DNA from: Candidatus Bathyarchaeota archaeon | GTDB lineage: Archaea > Thermoproteota > Bathyarchaeia > Bathyarchaeales > DTEX01 | Assembly (NCBI GenBank): GCA_025059045.1 | Contig: JANXEA010000005.1 | Location: 28,960 to 92,959, forward strand | Direction: 5' to 3' | DNA: 64,000 nt | Part shown: one piece after another, positions 44,169 through 53,666 of the stretch | How positions within the stretch are numbered: the stretch's first letter is position 1 | How the letters are laid out: every line of letters begins with the position of its first letter | Notes under the pieces: generated by a model | What the model saw: only the letters and a program-made list of their open reading frames with translations | Databases searched by the model: none | What the model was told of the DNA's origin: nothing | Translations under genes and position numbers: made by a program

Positions 44169-46214
44169 ATGGGATGGTTCTTTATTGCGCCAGCCGCCGG
44201 CTTGGCTTCAGTAACCTTAGCAACATACCTTTACCGTTATGTTCTTAGCCAAGATAGCGGAACCGAGAAGATGCGAGAAATAGCAAATGCGATTAAAGAG
44301 GGGGCCAAGGCATATCTAAAAAGACAAAATCAGACATTAACAGTTTTCGTCTTGATTATGGCGACCATTTTAGGTGCACTTTCAGCGGCGAGAGGCTTGA
44401 TCCCCGCGATAAGCATGGCTTCCGCATACCTCTTGGGATCAATATGTACAACCGCTGCCGCCTATATTGGAATGATGGCGGCAGTGGAGGCTAATGTTAG
44501 GACAGCATATGCGGCGAAGCAGGGATTAAAGAAGGCTTTTCCAGTAGCATTCTACGGCGGTGCTGTAATGGGACTCTTCGTGGTCGGCTTAGCACTTCTG
44601 GGTATAAGCGCTCTCTTCTACATCTTCAATACTGTCTTGGGCTGGAGCGATGCGGATGCGGCGAATATAGTGTTGGGCTTCAGCTTTGGAGCCAGTGCGT
44701 TGGCTCTTTTTGCAAAGGCTGGAGGGGGGATCTACACAAAGACCGCCGACATAAGCGCTGACTTAGTTGGTAAGGTTGAACTTGGCATCCCTGAAGACGA
44801 TCCCCGCAATCCCGCCGTAATCGCGGATAACGTGGGGGATAATGTTGGGGATGTTGCTGGAATGGGCGCTGACTTAGTGGATTCTTACATTGCGAGTATC
44901 GTAGCCGCCATGATCATCGGGTCTGAAATAGGCGAAAAAACATTAACAATTCTGCCTCTCCTCATAGCCGCCGTCGGACTTTTTGCGTCGATCATAGGCG
45001 CACTCATAGTCAAATTTGGCGTTAAGGTAAACCCCGGCGCAGCGCTTAACAGAGGCTCATTCTTCACTTGGCTGCTCTTCGCCTTTCTCCTTTTCGCGGT
45101 CACATATGTTTCAGGGCCGGATTGGAATAGGCGGCTCGGCGTTTTCCTCCCTACAGTCGCTGGCTTAGCTGCTGGAGTCACGATTGGAATAACATCCGAT
45201 TACTTCACATCGATTGATAGACCGCCAGCGCAAAAGGTTGCTAGGGCTTCAACTACAGGAGCTGCAATAAACATTCTTACAGGCTTCTCATATGGAATCG
45301 TCAGCATAATACCGCCTATAATCGGGATTTGTGCCGCAACGTTGGCTGCATGGCACCTCTCAGATGCGTTCGGTGTAAGCCCATATTATGGAATAGCCAT
45401 TTCAGCTGTTGGGATGCTTGCAACAGTGGGGATGACGATATCTGCTGACGCGTATGGTCCGGTATCAGACAATGCGAAGGGAATAGCTGAACAGTCCGGC
45501 TTAGGCGAAGAGGTTATTGAAATTGCAGACAGACTGGACGCTGCTGGAAACACAACTAAGGCCATCACGAAGGGTTTTGCGATCGGTGCAGCTGCGTTAA
45601 CCGTGCTTGCACTGTTCGCGGCCTACGCGCATCTCGTCGAGATAGAAACGTTAGATCTAATGAGACCCGAAGTCATTGTCGGCGTCTTCCTTGGGGGGAT
45701 GATGCCACCACTTCTCTCAGCGCTCCTTATACTGGCTGTTGGCAGAAATGCTGAGAGGATGGTTCATGAGGTTAGACGCCAATTCAAAGAGATACCTGGA
45801 CTAATGGAGGGTAAGGCAAAACCAGACTATGCTAAGTGCGTTGATATCGCCACCAAAGGCGCAATAAAAGAGCTCATACTGCCATGCCTGCTAGCGATAA
45901 TTGTTCCAATATTAACTATAACATTCCTTGGCAAAGAGGCGCTTGCAGGCTTTCTCGCCGGAAGTATCGTTACAGGCATAATCTTCGCACTCTTCATGGC
46001 CAATTCCGGCGGACTATGGGATAATGCAAAGAAGTTCATTGAAGGTGGGGCTTATGGCGGCAAGGGGTCAGAAGCGCATAAGGCAGCTGTCACAGGGGAC
46101 ACTGTAGGCGACCCATTCAAAGATACGGCTGGCCCATCACTTAACACTATGATCACGGTTATGTCCCTAGTCGCCGAGGTTTTCGCGCCACTAATACTCC
46201 TATTGGCAGTTTAA
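44169..46214 (+). CDS. hppA: Membrane H+-translocating pyrophosphatase (K+-independent type)
   Basis: This 681-residue, roughly 16-helix enzyme hydrolyses PPi to pump protons. The PPi/Mg site is shown by DISADLVGKVELGIPEDD, DNVGDNVGD (about 218-226) and the C-terminal GDTVGDPFKDTAGP. The residue after GNTT is Lys (GNTTKA, about 463), where K+-dependent enzymes have Ala, so it should be K+-independent and proton-pumping. TGAGGCG stands before ATG 44169. It precedes a Ca2+-ATPase gene by 197 nt; both are ion pumps, but a shared transcript is not evident. Confidence 0.96.
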   Translation: MGWFFIAPAAGLASVTLATYLYRYVLSQDSGTEKMREIANAIKEGAKAYLKRQNQTLTVFVLIMATILGALSAARGLIPAISMASAYLLGSICTTAAAYIGMMAAVEANVRTAYAAKQGLKKAFPVAFYGGAVMGLFVVGLALLGISALFYIFNTVLGWSDADAANIVLGFSFGASALALFAKAGGGIYTKTADISADLVGKVELGIPEDDPRNPAVIADNVGDNVGDVAGMGADLVDSYIASIVAAMIIGSEIGEKTLTILPLLIAAVGLFASIIGALIVKFGVKVNPGAALNRGSFFTWLLFAFLLFAVTYVSGPDWNRRLGVFLPTVAGLAAGVTIGITSDYFTSIDRPPAQKVARASTTGAAINILTGFSYGIVSIIPPIIGICAATLAAWHLSDAFGVSPYYGIAISAVGMLATVGMTISADAYGPVSDNAKGIAEQSGLGEEVIEIADRLDAAGNTTKAITKGFAIGAAALTVLALFAAYAHLVEIETLDLMRPEVIVGVFLGGMMPPLLSALLILAVGRNAERMVHEVRRQFKEIPGLMEGKAKPDYAKCVDIATKGAIKELILPCLLAIIVPILTITFLGKEALAGFLAGSIVTGIIFALFMANSGGLWDNAKKFIEGGAYGGKGSEAHKAAVTGDTVGDPFKDTAGPSLNTMITVMSLVAEVFAPLILLLAV

Positions 46215-46411
46215 CTTCTCCTAATACCAAATGTGGATTAATATATGCCGCCTCAAAAGCTAGAGGAAAACCATGCAGCAAAGTTCAACATTTCCATAAT
46301 ATTGGAGAAAGCCTCAAAAAGAAAACTTGAGTCAAGGGGAAATCATAAAAATCCTAATAATGCTTTATCTTGATATTTTCCGCATCTCCAGTTTAGCGGG
46401 GTAAGCCTGCC

Positions 46412-49171
46412 ATGGAAGGTAAGATGTGGCATGCAATGAAGGAGGATGAAGTGTTTGAGGCCCTTAAGACATCACATAATGGGCTTAGTGGCGAGGAAGC
46501 CAGGAGGAGATTACTGGAGTATGGACCGAATACTCTTATATCAAGAGGCGGTGTAAGCCCCCTCAAAATATTTCTAAACCAGTTTAAGGACATATTTGTC
46601 ATCATGCTTATAGCCGCGGTCATCATATCTATATTCATAGCTCTTACCAAAACTGAAGGAGGTATAGAGGAGTATACCGATGCTCTAACCATTGGAGCGA
46701 TAGTAATTCTAAATGCTGTTATCGGCTTCGTTCAAGAATATCGCTCAGAAAAGGCTATTGAAGCCATGCGTAAACTAACTGCGCCTAAAGCTACAGTCAT
46801 TAGAGATGGAAAAAATATTATCATACCGGCCGAGGAGGTTGTTCCAGGCGACATATTAGTGCTTGAGACCGGAGACCGTGTGGCCGCTGACGCACGTCTC
46901 ATAGATGCAATAGAACTAAAAACTAACGAAGCTCCTTTGACAGGTGAATCTACCCCTGTCGAGAAGCAGTTAGAGGTGCTTGCAGAGGACACTCCAGTAA
47001 GCGACAGGCGTAACATGGTCTTTATGGCAACATATGTCCTCTATGGACGCGGTAAAGCAATTGTAACGTCAACTGGAATGAAGACGGAGTTTGGAAAAAT
47101 AGCTGAACTTGTTCAAGAGATTGGCGAAGAGCAGACGCCATTAAAGGCTAAGCTCGAAAGATTTGCCAAGAAGATCGCGGTTATAGTTGTCGCAATCTGC
47201 ATAATTGTTTTCATCCTTGAGATAATAGACATCTATGTCCATGGGAGAGGTGACATACTCAGTGCATTCTTCACGGCAATCGCCCTTGCAGTTTCAGCTG
47301 TCCCCGAAGGCTTACCAGCCGTGGTAACAGTGTGTTTAGCCTTGGGTGCAAGAGACCTGGCCAAGAGAAACGCGATAATTAGGAGATTATCATCAGCTGA
47401 GACCCTGGGGTCCGTGACGGTCATATGCTCCGACAAGACGGGCACATTAACTAAGGGCGAGATGACAGTACGCAAGATATATGTTAACGATAAGATGATC
47501 GAAGTCTCGGGGGTTGGTTACGAACCCAAAGGAGAATTCTTGTATAAAGATGAGAAAGTAGACGTGAAGAATGATTCAGACCTAAGTCTTCTCCTAATTG
47601 GCGCGACATTATGCACAAACGCGCAATATGATGGCAAAAATCTTTTTGGTGATTCGACGGAAGGAGCATTGATAGTCGCCGCTGCAAAGGCAGGGCTATG
47701 GAAGCAAGAGCTGGAGAATATTTATCCACGCATATACGAGGTTCCATTCACTTCTGAAAGAAAAAGGATGACGACGGTACATAAGTCTGCAGATGGAAAA
47801 CTCTTTGCATTCATGAAGGGAGCCCCAGAAATCGTCCTACGGCATTGCACACACATATTGAAGAATGGAAAAATAAGGAGGCTTAGTGAAAGAGAAAGAA
47901 AAGAGATACTTTCGATTAATGAGCAGATGGCAAACGAGGCATTAAGAGTTCTGGGGGTTGCATATAAAGAGACAACGGGATTAGCCCCAGAAAGATTGAG
48001 GGATAAGGAAGCCGCTGAGAGAGTTGAAAGCAATCTAGCCTTCATCGGGCTGCTTGGAATGATTGACCCACCGCGAGAAGAGGCAAAAATAGCCAATCAA
48101 ATGTGCCAAAAGGCTGGAATAAAGACGGTTATGATCACTGGGGACCATAAGCTAACCGCTATGGCAATAGCAAAAGAGATTGGAATCATGAGGGACGGGG
48201 ACATAGCATTGACTGGTGAGGAACTCGAAAGGATGAATGATAATGAGTTTGAGGGAATAGTTGAGAACGTCAAGGTTTACGCTCGCGTATCGCCGGAGCA
48301 CAAACTGCGAATAGTCAGAGCCTTAAAGAAAAAGGGACACATAGTGGCCATGACAGGCGACGGCGTTAATGATGCACCCGCACTTAAGCAGGCGGATATA
48401 GGAATAGCTATGGGCATAACTGGCACGGACGTTACTAAGGAGGCGGCTGACATGGTTTTAGCGGACGACAACTTTGCAACGATAGTAAAGGCCATAGAGG
48501 GTGGACGCGGAATATACGATAATATTAGAAAGTTCGCCTTCTTCCTTATGAGATGCAACTTTGATGAGCTATTCCTGATAGGAACCTTCGCTCTACTGGG
48601 TTTGGAAATACCGTTAACTGCAGGAATGATTCTATGGCTAAACTTAGTGACTGATGGCGGACCTGCTTTAGCATTGACAGTGGACCCGCCTTCGGAGGAT
48701 TTGATGGAGAGACCTCCACGAAACCCAAATGAAGGAATACTCCAAGGTAGGCTGCTCTCTATAATAGTTACATTTACCCTTCAGTTCATTTTGACAGGCG
48801 GACTATTCTATTGGCAGTTCTACATGCTTCCTGGCTCAACAGATTTAACCACGCTTGAGGGACAATTGAAGTTAGCGCAAGCCAGAACCATGGCCTTTAT
48901 CCGTGCAACACTGCAGGAGATATTCGTCGTTTGGAACTGTAGGTCTGAAAAACGCGGAGCCTTCAGACTTAATCCATTAACAAACAAGTTCCTAGTTATT
49001 GCTTGCATAGTATCAGCTGCGGCTACGATTCTAGTGCCGTTCTTGGGACTATTCGGCACAGTCTGGCTAGATGACCCGTTCGAATGGACGATAACGATAC
49101 TCGCATCACTCTCTGGGCTACTCATACTGCCAGAAGTATTCTATGGAAGAAGGGTTTGGCGCTGGGTCTAG
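46412..49171 (+). CDS. P-type Ca2+-transporting ATPase (P2A-like)
   Basis: This 919-residue cation pump has the phosphorylated Asp341 in SDKTGTLT, the TM4 ion site PEGLPAVVT, the hinge GDGVNDAPALKQADIG and the TM6 LWLNLVTDGGPALAL (Asn and Asp as in SERCA-type Ca2+ sites). The actuator motif is TGES. The C-terminal cation-ATPase domain (four helices) follows. The pattern fits PMR1/SERCA-like Ca2+ or Mn2+ export rather than K+ or heavy-metal types, as no CPC motif is present. ATG 46412 begins MEGKMWHAMKEDEVF, normal for the N-terminal cation-ATPase domain. Confidence 0.93.
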   Translation: MEGKMWHAMKEDEVFEALKTSHNGLSGEEARRRLLEYGPNTLISRGGVSPLKIFLNQFKDIFVIMLIAAVIISIFIALTKTEGGIEEYTDALTIGAIVILNAVIGFVQEYRSEKAIEAMRKLTAPKATVIRDGKNIIIPAEEVVPGDILVLETGDRVAADARLIDAIELKTNEAPLTGESTPVEKQLEVLAEDTPVSDRRNMVFMATYVLYGRGKAIVTSTGMKTEFGKIAELVQEIGEEQTPLKAKLERFAKKIAVIVVAICIIVFILEIIDIYVHGRGDILSAFFTAIALAVSAVPEGLPAVVTVCLALGARDLAKRNAIIRRLSSAETLGSVTVICSDKTGTLTKGEMTVRKIYVNDKMIEVSGVGYEPKGEFLYKDEKVDVKNDSDLSLLLIGATLCTNAQYDGKNLFGDSTEGALIVAAAKAGLWKQELENIYPRIYEVPFTSERKRMTTVHKSADGKLFAFMKGAPEIVLRHCTHILKNGKIRRLSERERKEILSINEQMANEALRVLGVAYKETTGLAPERLRDKEAAERVESNLAFIGLLGMIDPPREEAKIANQMCQKAGIKTVMITGDHKLTAMAIAKEIGIMRDGDIALTGEELERMNDNEFEGIVENVKVYARVSPEHKLRIVRALKKKGHIVAMTGDGVNDAPALKQADIGIAMGITGTDVTKEAADMVLADDNFATIVKAIEGGRGIYDNIRKFAFFLMRCNFDELFLIGTFALLGLEIPLTAGMILWLNLVTDGGPALALTVDPPSEDLMERPPRNPNEGILQGRLLSIIVTFTLQFILTGGLFYWQFYMLPGSTDLTTLEGQLKLAQARTMAFIRATLQEIFVVWNCRSEKRGAFRLNPLTNKFLVIACIVSAAATILVPFLGLFGTVWLDDPFEWTITILASLSGLLILPEVFYGRRVWRWV

Positions 49172-49411
49172 TAAACCAAGATCTTCTTAGAGCACCTTAT
49201 TGCCCGATTTCCATTCCATTTCAACTCTTATCTCACAAATGTAACTCTTAATCAATTTTGGTTATCTGAAAGTGACTGTAACAAGTGCCGTGCTTCCTCA
49301 ATTGCAGAAGAATTTATTCACAGCCAATTGGTAGGGCGTCGACATGTTTAAAGTGCAAAACCTAATCACATCCAACTATTGCCAATCTAGAGGTTAAGCT
49401 TAACCAGCTTC
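49172..49411. other. Convergent intergenic region
   Basis: 240 bp between the Ca2+-ATPase and AAA-Lon genes. I see only T-rich stretches that may terminate both; no gene or repeat. Confidence 0.35.
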
Positions 49412-52114
49412 CTAAGCTTCTTTCTTTAAGGTTCTAAGTATTTCTTCAGGGCTGGAGAAGCCTATCAGCGCCTCTGCCGCCGCTTCTAGGAAAGTTTGGA
49501 CAGGGACTATCTTTATTCCCCTCTCAAAAAGCATCATCTCCGTATCGAATCTAGCTAAGTTTTCGTAATTGTATCTGGGTATGAGCAGCTTCCGCGCGAA
49601 CCTATCAGACAATGTTGCCTCAATCTTTCCCATCCCCCGATAGTCGAGGCCGCCGACAGGCCACACTTCTCCCCTGGCCGTTATGGCCCCCGTCATAACC
49701 ACCGTGGGGTCAACTTCGACGCCTAAAAATGCTGAGAGCATTGCTACAGCTATTGATAGTCCTGCCGATGGGCCTGAGACAGGGGCTCTCGTTACGACCG
49801 GACCGAAAGCCTGTTTCTCCATTCCCTTAGCAGGCGTGACCAACTCGACGTAGACGTCATAATCCTTGAATTTCCAGTCCGAAATAGAGTTAATACATAT
49901 GAATGCATCTTGGGCGCTGGCTAGAATGCTTTCACCAGCCTCGCTTCCAATCACCTGAACCTTTCCAGATCCTTTTGGGTTAACTACGACCTCCGTGACG
50001 CCCACCAGCCCACCGAGTTCACCTTGATCTCCTAATGCCATGAGCCCGTAACTCTTGCCAACCTCAGGCTTCTCAATTCTAACAGTCTGTTGAACCATCC
50101 TCTGCGCCTCCTCAACGCTTTCATCGAAGGTTCTCTGCAACGCCTTCTCAAAGTGGAAGAGTGATAAGGGATAATTCGACGGATTTATTTCCTGCAGAAC
50201 TTTCATGAATTCTGGGCTATTATCCGAAATCCCAAGGTTTTCGCAGAGCCTTTCAAGGTCCGCTTTGAAGAGCTCTCTAACCTCCTTTTCCTTCTCCTCA
50301 CCGAATGCCTTTGCTTGGAGCAGCTTTCTGCACGCTTCTATCTCCTTCGCCCGAAGTCTGTTCGCATCATCAACGGCATCAGCTATCTTCCTCGGGCTTA
50401 AAACTCTCTTCTCGAAGATTTTTAGAACATCTTCGGTCGTTATCCCCTCCTCCAGCGCGTCCCTATATCGGCGTAGATGAACTTGAAGGACCTCCATCTT
50501 CTCAGCCCTATTCTTTGGGTAGGTGAAGTCAAACCTACGCGTGAACCTTTCAAGCAGTGCGGCGTCAAGTATCTCAGCCCTGTTCGTGGCTCCAATTACG
50601 ACGACATTAGTTAGAGGTGTGAAGCCATCTATCTCTGTCAGAAGTTGTGAGACAACACGGTCGACGACAGGGTCATGCATTCCCCTCTTCGGAGCAATCG
50701 AGTCTATCTCATCGAAGAAGATTATGGCAGGCGCATTCTTACGCGCATCTTCAAATATGTCCCTAATAGTCTTCTCAGGGTCTCCGTACTTTCCCTGGAG
50801 TATCGATGGACCGTCTATATTGTAGAACCAGACATCATTCTCGCCTGCAATCGCTTTTGCCAGAAGCGTCTTCCCCGTGCCGGGTGGACCACAAAATAGA
50901 AAACCTTTTGGCGGATGATAACCGGCCCTAACAGCTAGATCCGGATCCAAAGCCAGCGATATCTCTTTGATGACCTCCTCCTTTATTCCATGCAGGCCGC
51001 CAACGTCGCTGTACCGCTCTCTAGGCGCTATCCGGTTAACCGCTCTCTTCGCGGCTTCCGTCTTCTCCTGAGACGTATAAGCCTTTAATCCTTTAGCTGC
51101 TGCTCTAAAATCGTTAAGGGTGACGAGGCCTCCTACATCAACCTTTCTCGGTTTCCCGATTCCAACGCGTTCGATTATACGCCTCTGCAGAGGCCGGGAC
51201 TTCTCAGTCATCACTATTTGGAAGGCGTTTACGACGTCTGCGGGGGTTAGTCGCGTATTTCCCACCGCTCTAAGTGATTCTTCAAGCACCTCAATGACCT
51301 CGGATGGTTTAAGTCTAATATGGTATTTCTCAACCTGCCTTTTGGCTATCTCGAGAAGCATCACCCGATTTATCCCTGCGTCCAAGTCTATTGTGCCGAC
51401 GACCCCTCTTCTACGCAGAGTCTCGGTGATAGCTTCATACTCGCTTGTGCAGATGAGAACTATGCAACGATAGTTTTTATTCTGGAGCTGATCTATCTTC
51501 TCAAGGAAGACTGTCTGGACTCTCTTCTCCTCCATCCCTACCTCGGTCACAGAGGAGAACCTGCTTCCAAATGCTTGGAACTCGTCGATTAAAACCACGC
51601 TTGGCTTTTGGAAAGCTTCTTGAAAGAAGGCGCCAAGCTGCTGGGCGCTTCTTCCATACCACATTGTGTAAACGTTTTCAGGCTTTAAGGATGCGTAATG
51701 AATGAGTAGGCCGTACTTAAGTCCCTCTTCGAATATCTCTCTCTGGCAAGCCTCGGCGAAGAACGTCTTTCCGCTTCCAGAGCCCCCTTTGAGTATGAAG
51801 ACTTTTGGAGGGGGCACTGGACACATCCTTCTAACGTCAGGGTCTCTGAAGATGTGGTAGTGCGCGCTGAGAAGGACCTTGTTCAGGTTCTCCTCTCCAC
51901 CCACTATATCCTCCTTTCTCACGTTTGGAAAGTCTATCCGTTTTCTAATCCTCTTGGCATGTTTCTCGGCCTCTTTCATGCGCTTCTCAGGCGGCTTTCG
52001 GAGAAACCTCCAAAGCCTATACTGCCATGAGGAGAAGTAAAGTAGGGGGGAGAAGAGTTTTCGGAGTTTAGGCCTCCCATACCACCATTGATCTAAGAAT
52101 TCTCCCTCTTCCAT
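49412..52114 (-). CDS. Double-AAA+ Lon-type serine protease (CDC48-like second ring)
   Basis: The 900-residue order is a basic, aromatic N-terminus (1-60) that could contact a membrane, AAA1 (about 65-330; Walker A GGSGSGKT near 110, Walker B VVLIDE near 175), AAA2 of CDC48 type (about 365-600; GPPGTGKT near 409, FFDEIDS near 465, ATNRAEILDAALLE), and a Lon protease domain (about 700-885). The protease has GPSAG (Ser near 780) and a Lys in GKIEA (near 830), the Ser-Lys dyad. Standard Lon has a single AAA ring. ATG 52114 has GGAGGT 8 nt before it, while the longer GTG 52123 lies inside that SD. It begins 1 nt after a membrane-protein stop and is coupled with it. Confidence 0.8.
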   Translation of the reverse strand: MEEGEFLDQWWYGRPKLRKLFSPLLYFSSWQYRLWRFLRKPPEKRMKEAEKHAKRIRKRIDFPNVRKEDIVGGEENLNKVLLSAHYHIFRDPDVRRMCPVPPPKVFILKGGSGSGKTFFAEACQREIFEEGLKYGLLIHYASLKPENVYTMWYGRSAQQLGAFFQEAFQKPSVVLIDEFQAFGSRFSSVTEVGMEEKRVQTVFLEKIDQLQNKNYRCIVLICTSEYEAITETLRRRGVVGTIDLDAGINRVMLLEIAKRQVEKYHIRLKPSEVIEVLEESLRAVGNTRLTPADVVNAFQIVMTEKSRPLQRRIIERVGIGKPRKVDVGGLVTLNDFRAAAKGLKAYTSQEKTEAAKRAVNRIAPRERYSDVGGLHGIKEEVIKEISLALDPDLAVRAGYHPPKGFLFCGPPGTGKTLLAKAIAGENDVWFYNIDGPSILQGKYGDPEKTIRDIFEDARKNAPAIIFFDEIDSIAPKRGMHDPVVDRVVSQLLTEIDGFTPLTNVVVIGATNRAEILDAALLERFTRRFDFTYPKNRAEKMEVLQVHLRRYRDALEEGITTEDVLKIFEKRVLSPRKIADAVDDANRLRAKEIEACRKLLQAKAFGEEKEKEVRELFKADLERLCENLGISDNSPEFMKVLQEINPSNYPLSLFHFEKALQRTFDESVEEAQRMVQQTVRIEKPEVGKSYGLMALGDQGELGGLVGVTEVVVNPKGSGKVQVIGSEAGESILASAQDAFICINSISDWKFKDYDVYVELVTPAKGMEKQAFGPVVTRAPVSGPSAGLSIAVAMLSAFLGVEVDPTVVMTGAITARGEVWPVGGLDYRGMGKIEATLSDRFARKLLIPRYNYENLARFDTEMMLFERGIKIVPVQTFLEAAAEALIGFSSPEEILRTLKKEA

Positions 52115-52115
52115 T

Positions 52116-52856
52116 CTAAACACCTCCCTGCGGCGTCAATGCCAAGGCGTTGAGAAGCCAGTACGCTAAAATCACGCTTATCAATAGGACGCCGCCGGCT
52201 AGGATCCACCTCCGACTGGACACACTCTCCCTTTTATTCTTGAAATAGGTATCTAGGAAAACAAAGCTGTTGATGTAAGCGAGTATAAAGTAGGATGTAA
52301 GGATAATGGCGAAGTTTGCCGGAGCCGGAAGCCTGAATGAGAAGCCGATGGGCTGTGGAGATGCTGCGTGGGCAGTCAGCAGAATGTTTATGGTAATGTT
52401 GCCTGCGGGCAATGTGTATGGAGGACGTAACCTCACAAAATATCCGTATGTTTCAACCAGCCTCCCATAGTTCTCATAATAGAATGATAAACTCGTCGTA
52501 TATACGCCGATCAGATACTCCCAAGGCTTGTCAGACGTGAAACTTAGGGAGATATTATAAATGGCCCCAGCCTCAGGCTGTACTAAGACGACGGTAGCTG
52601 AACCAAACATCACATCGGTATAATTGGTGATAAACCTGATGTCGAAAGCAGCCTCGCCCTCAACTGGGAAACAACTAACCTCAAGATTCGATAGAACTGG
52701 CTTAAAATAGACAGCCAAAATATCGCCTCTAAGAATAACTGATTTTTCTCTAAAGACGAAGTCGCCGGAGAAACTTTCAGAAGAGTATCCAGCAAGAAAT
52801 ATGAGAGACGCTAGGAGGAGAAACGCAATCCTGACAGATTGGACTCCCATCAACAA
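52116..52856 (-). CDS. Predicted secreted-domain membrane protein, partner of the AAA-Lon gene
   Basis: A signal/anchor helix (about 8-26) is followed by an extracytoplasmic beta-rich domain (about 30-175; several N-x-T/S sites) and two C-terminal helices (about 177-197 and 218-238). I recognise no family. Its stop codon TAG overlaps the SD of the AAA-Lon gene, so translation is likely coupled. It may be the membrane anchor or substrate adaptor of that protease; this rests only on gene order. The start is TTG 52856 (AAAGGA 5 nt before) or ATG 52850. Confidence 0.6.
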   Translation of the reverse strand: MLMGVQSVRIAFLLLASLIFLAGYSSESFSGDFVFREKSVILRGDILAVYFKPVLSNLEVSCFPVEGEAAFDIRFITNYTDVMFGSATVVLVQPEAGAIYNISLSFTSDKPWEYLIGVYTTSLSFYYENYGRLVETYGYFVRLRPPYTLPAGNITINILLTAHAASPQPIGFSFRLPAPANFAIILTSYFILAYINSFVFLDTYFKNKRESVSSRRWILAGGVLLISVILAYWLLNALALTPQGGV

Positions 52857-53116
52857 TTCTATCCTTTCGAGATCAAATGCTGTTACTATATGGCCAGAGG
52901 AGCATATTGCTCCAGACTAATAATATATTCAAGACCATTCAATAAACGTTTCTGAAAAATTTTATAGGCTAAAATTCAGCAATAAAACCTGCGATATCCT
53001 CAAGGATTCCGCCGCAGAAGAAATGTATGTCTCTTGCATTAATATAAATGTAGATAGGAAACTTTTTAATCCTCTGGAGGCACTGAATTTTTACAGTATA
53101 AAAATCTCAGAAGATA

Positions 53117-53202
53117 GCCGGGTTCCCCTAGCCTGGTATGGGGCAGGCCTGCTAAGTCTGTGGTCCTTCGGGGCCGCGTGGGTTCAAATCCCACACCCGG
53201 CG
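53117..53202 (+). tRNA. tRNA-Ser(GCT)
   Basis: The acceptor GCCGGGT pairs with ACCCGGC. The anticodon arm CAGGC-CTGCTAA-GTCTG gives GCT. A long class II variable arm (GGTCC, TTC loop, GGGCC) and the T-arm GTGGG-TTCAAAT-CCCAC are present. The discriminator is G and CCA is encoded at 53203-53205. A TATA-like CTTTTTAATCC lies about 50 nt upstream. No intron. Confidence 0.96.
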
Positions 53203-53337
53203 CCACACCTTCTATTGGCCTTTGCCTGTCAGAATCACGGTTAATAAATGAGTCTCTTTTTAACAGCGATTCGTAATACTTTTATATAATCAGCCATAGA
53301 AGTAACCGTTATAAGCTATTTTGGGAGGTGTCAAAAG

Positions 53338-53580
53338 TTGGAGATCCTTGAGATATATTTGCTGAACCTTATTCTGACAGTGGCAATGTTTATGGTACTG
53401 ATCTTCCGCGCGTGGATCGAGTTCAAGAATTTTAAGATTCTGTGGAAGGAGGTTGAGTGGAGGAGGACCTATAGAACGGCGAGGCAGATTCTTGAATCTG
53501 AAAGAGAGACTTTTGAGAGGATTGAGGGTGGGAAAGAGTTATACGACATTTTATGCCATCTGTTTCAGGTTGATGAGTAA
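53338..53580 (+). CDS. Small membrane protein of unknown function, 80 aa
   Basis: TTG 53338 is preceded by GGGAGGTG. The protein has one N-terminal helix (about 6-26), then a charged region rich in Arg, Glu and Lys (VEWRRTYRTARQILESERETF) that may be helical. I recognise no family. It stands alone between tRNA-Ser and a convergent ABC permease gene. The ribosome site and the clear helix-plus-charged tail make it a plausible gene. Confidence 0.5.
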   Translation: MEILEIYLLNLILTVAMFMVLIFRAWIEFKNFKILWKEVEWRRTYRTARQILESERETFERIEGGKELYDILCHLFQVDE

Positions 53581-53666
53581 GAATCCTCAGGTAGACTCAT
53601 GTTATATGCGAGTGTGAGTGGATTTACGTTATTAATGTCTGATATGATCTGGCATATTTGGTGAAA

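Noticed and set aside
53023..53244. 73-codon frame over tRNA-Ser
   Set aside because: It runs through the clear tRNA-Ser gene and has no ribosome site.
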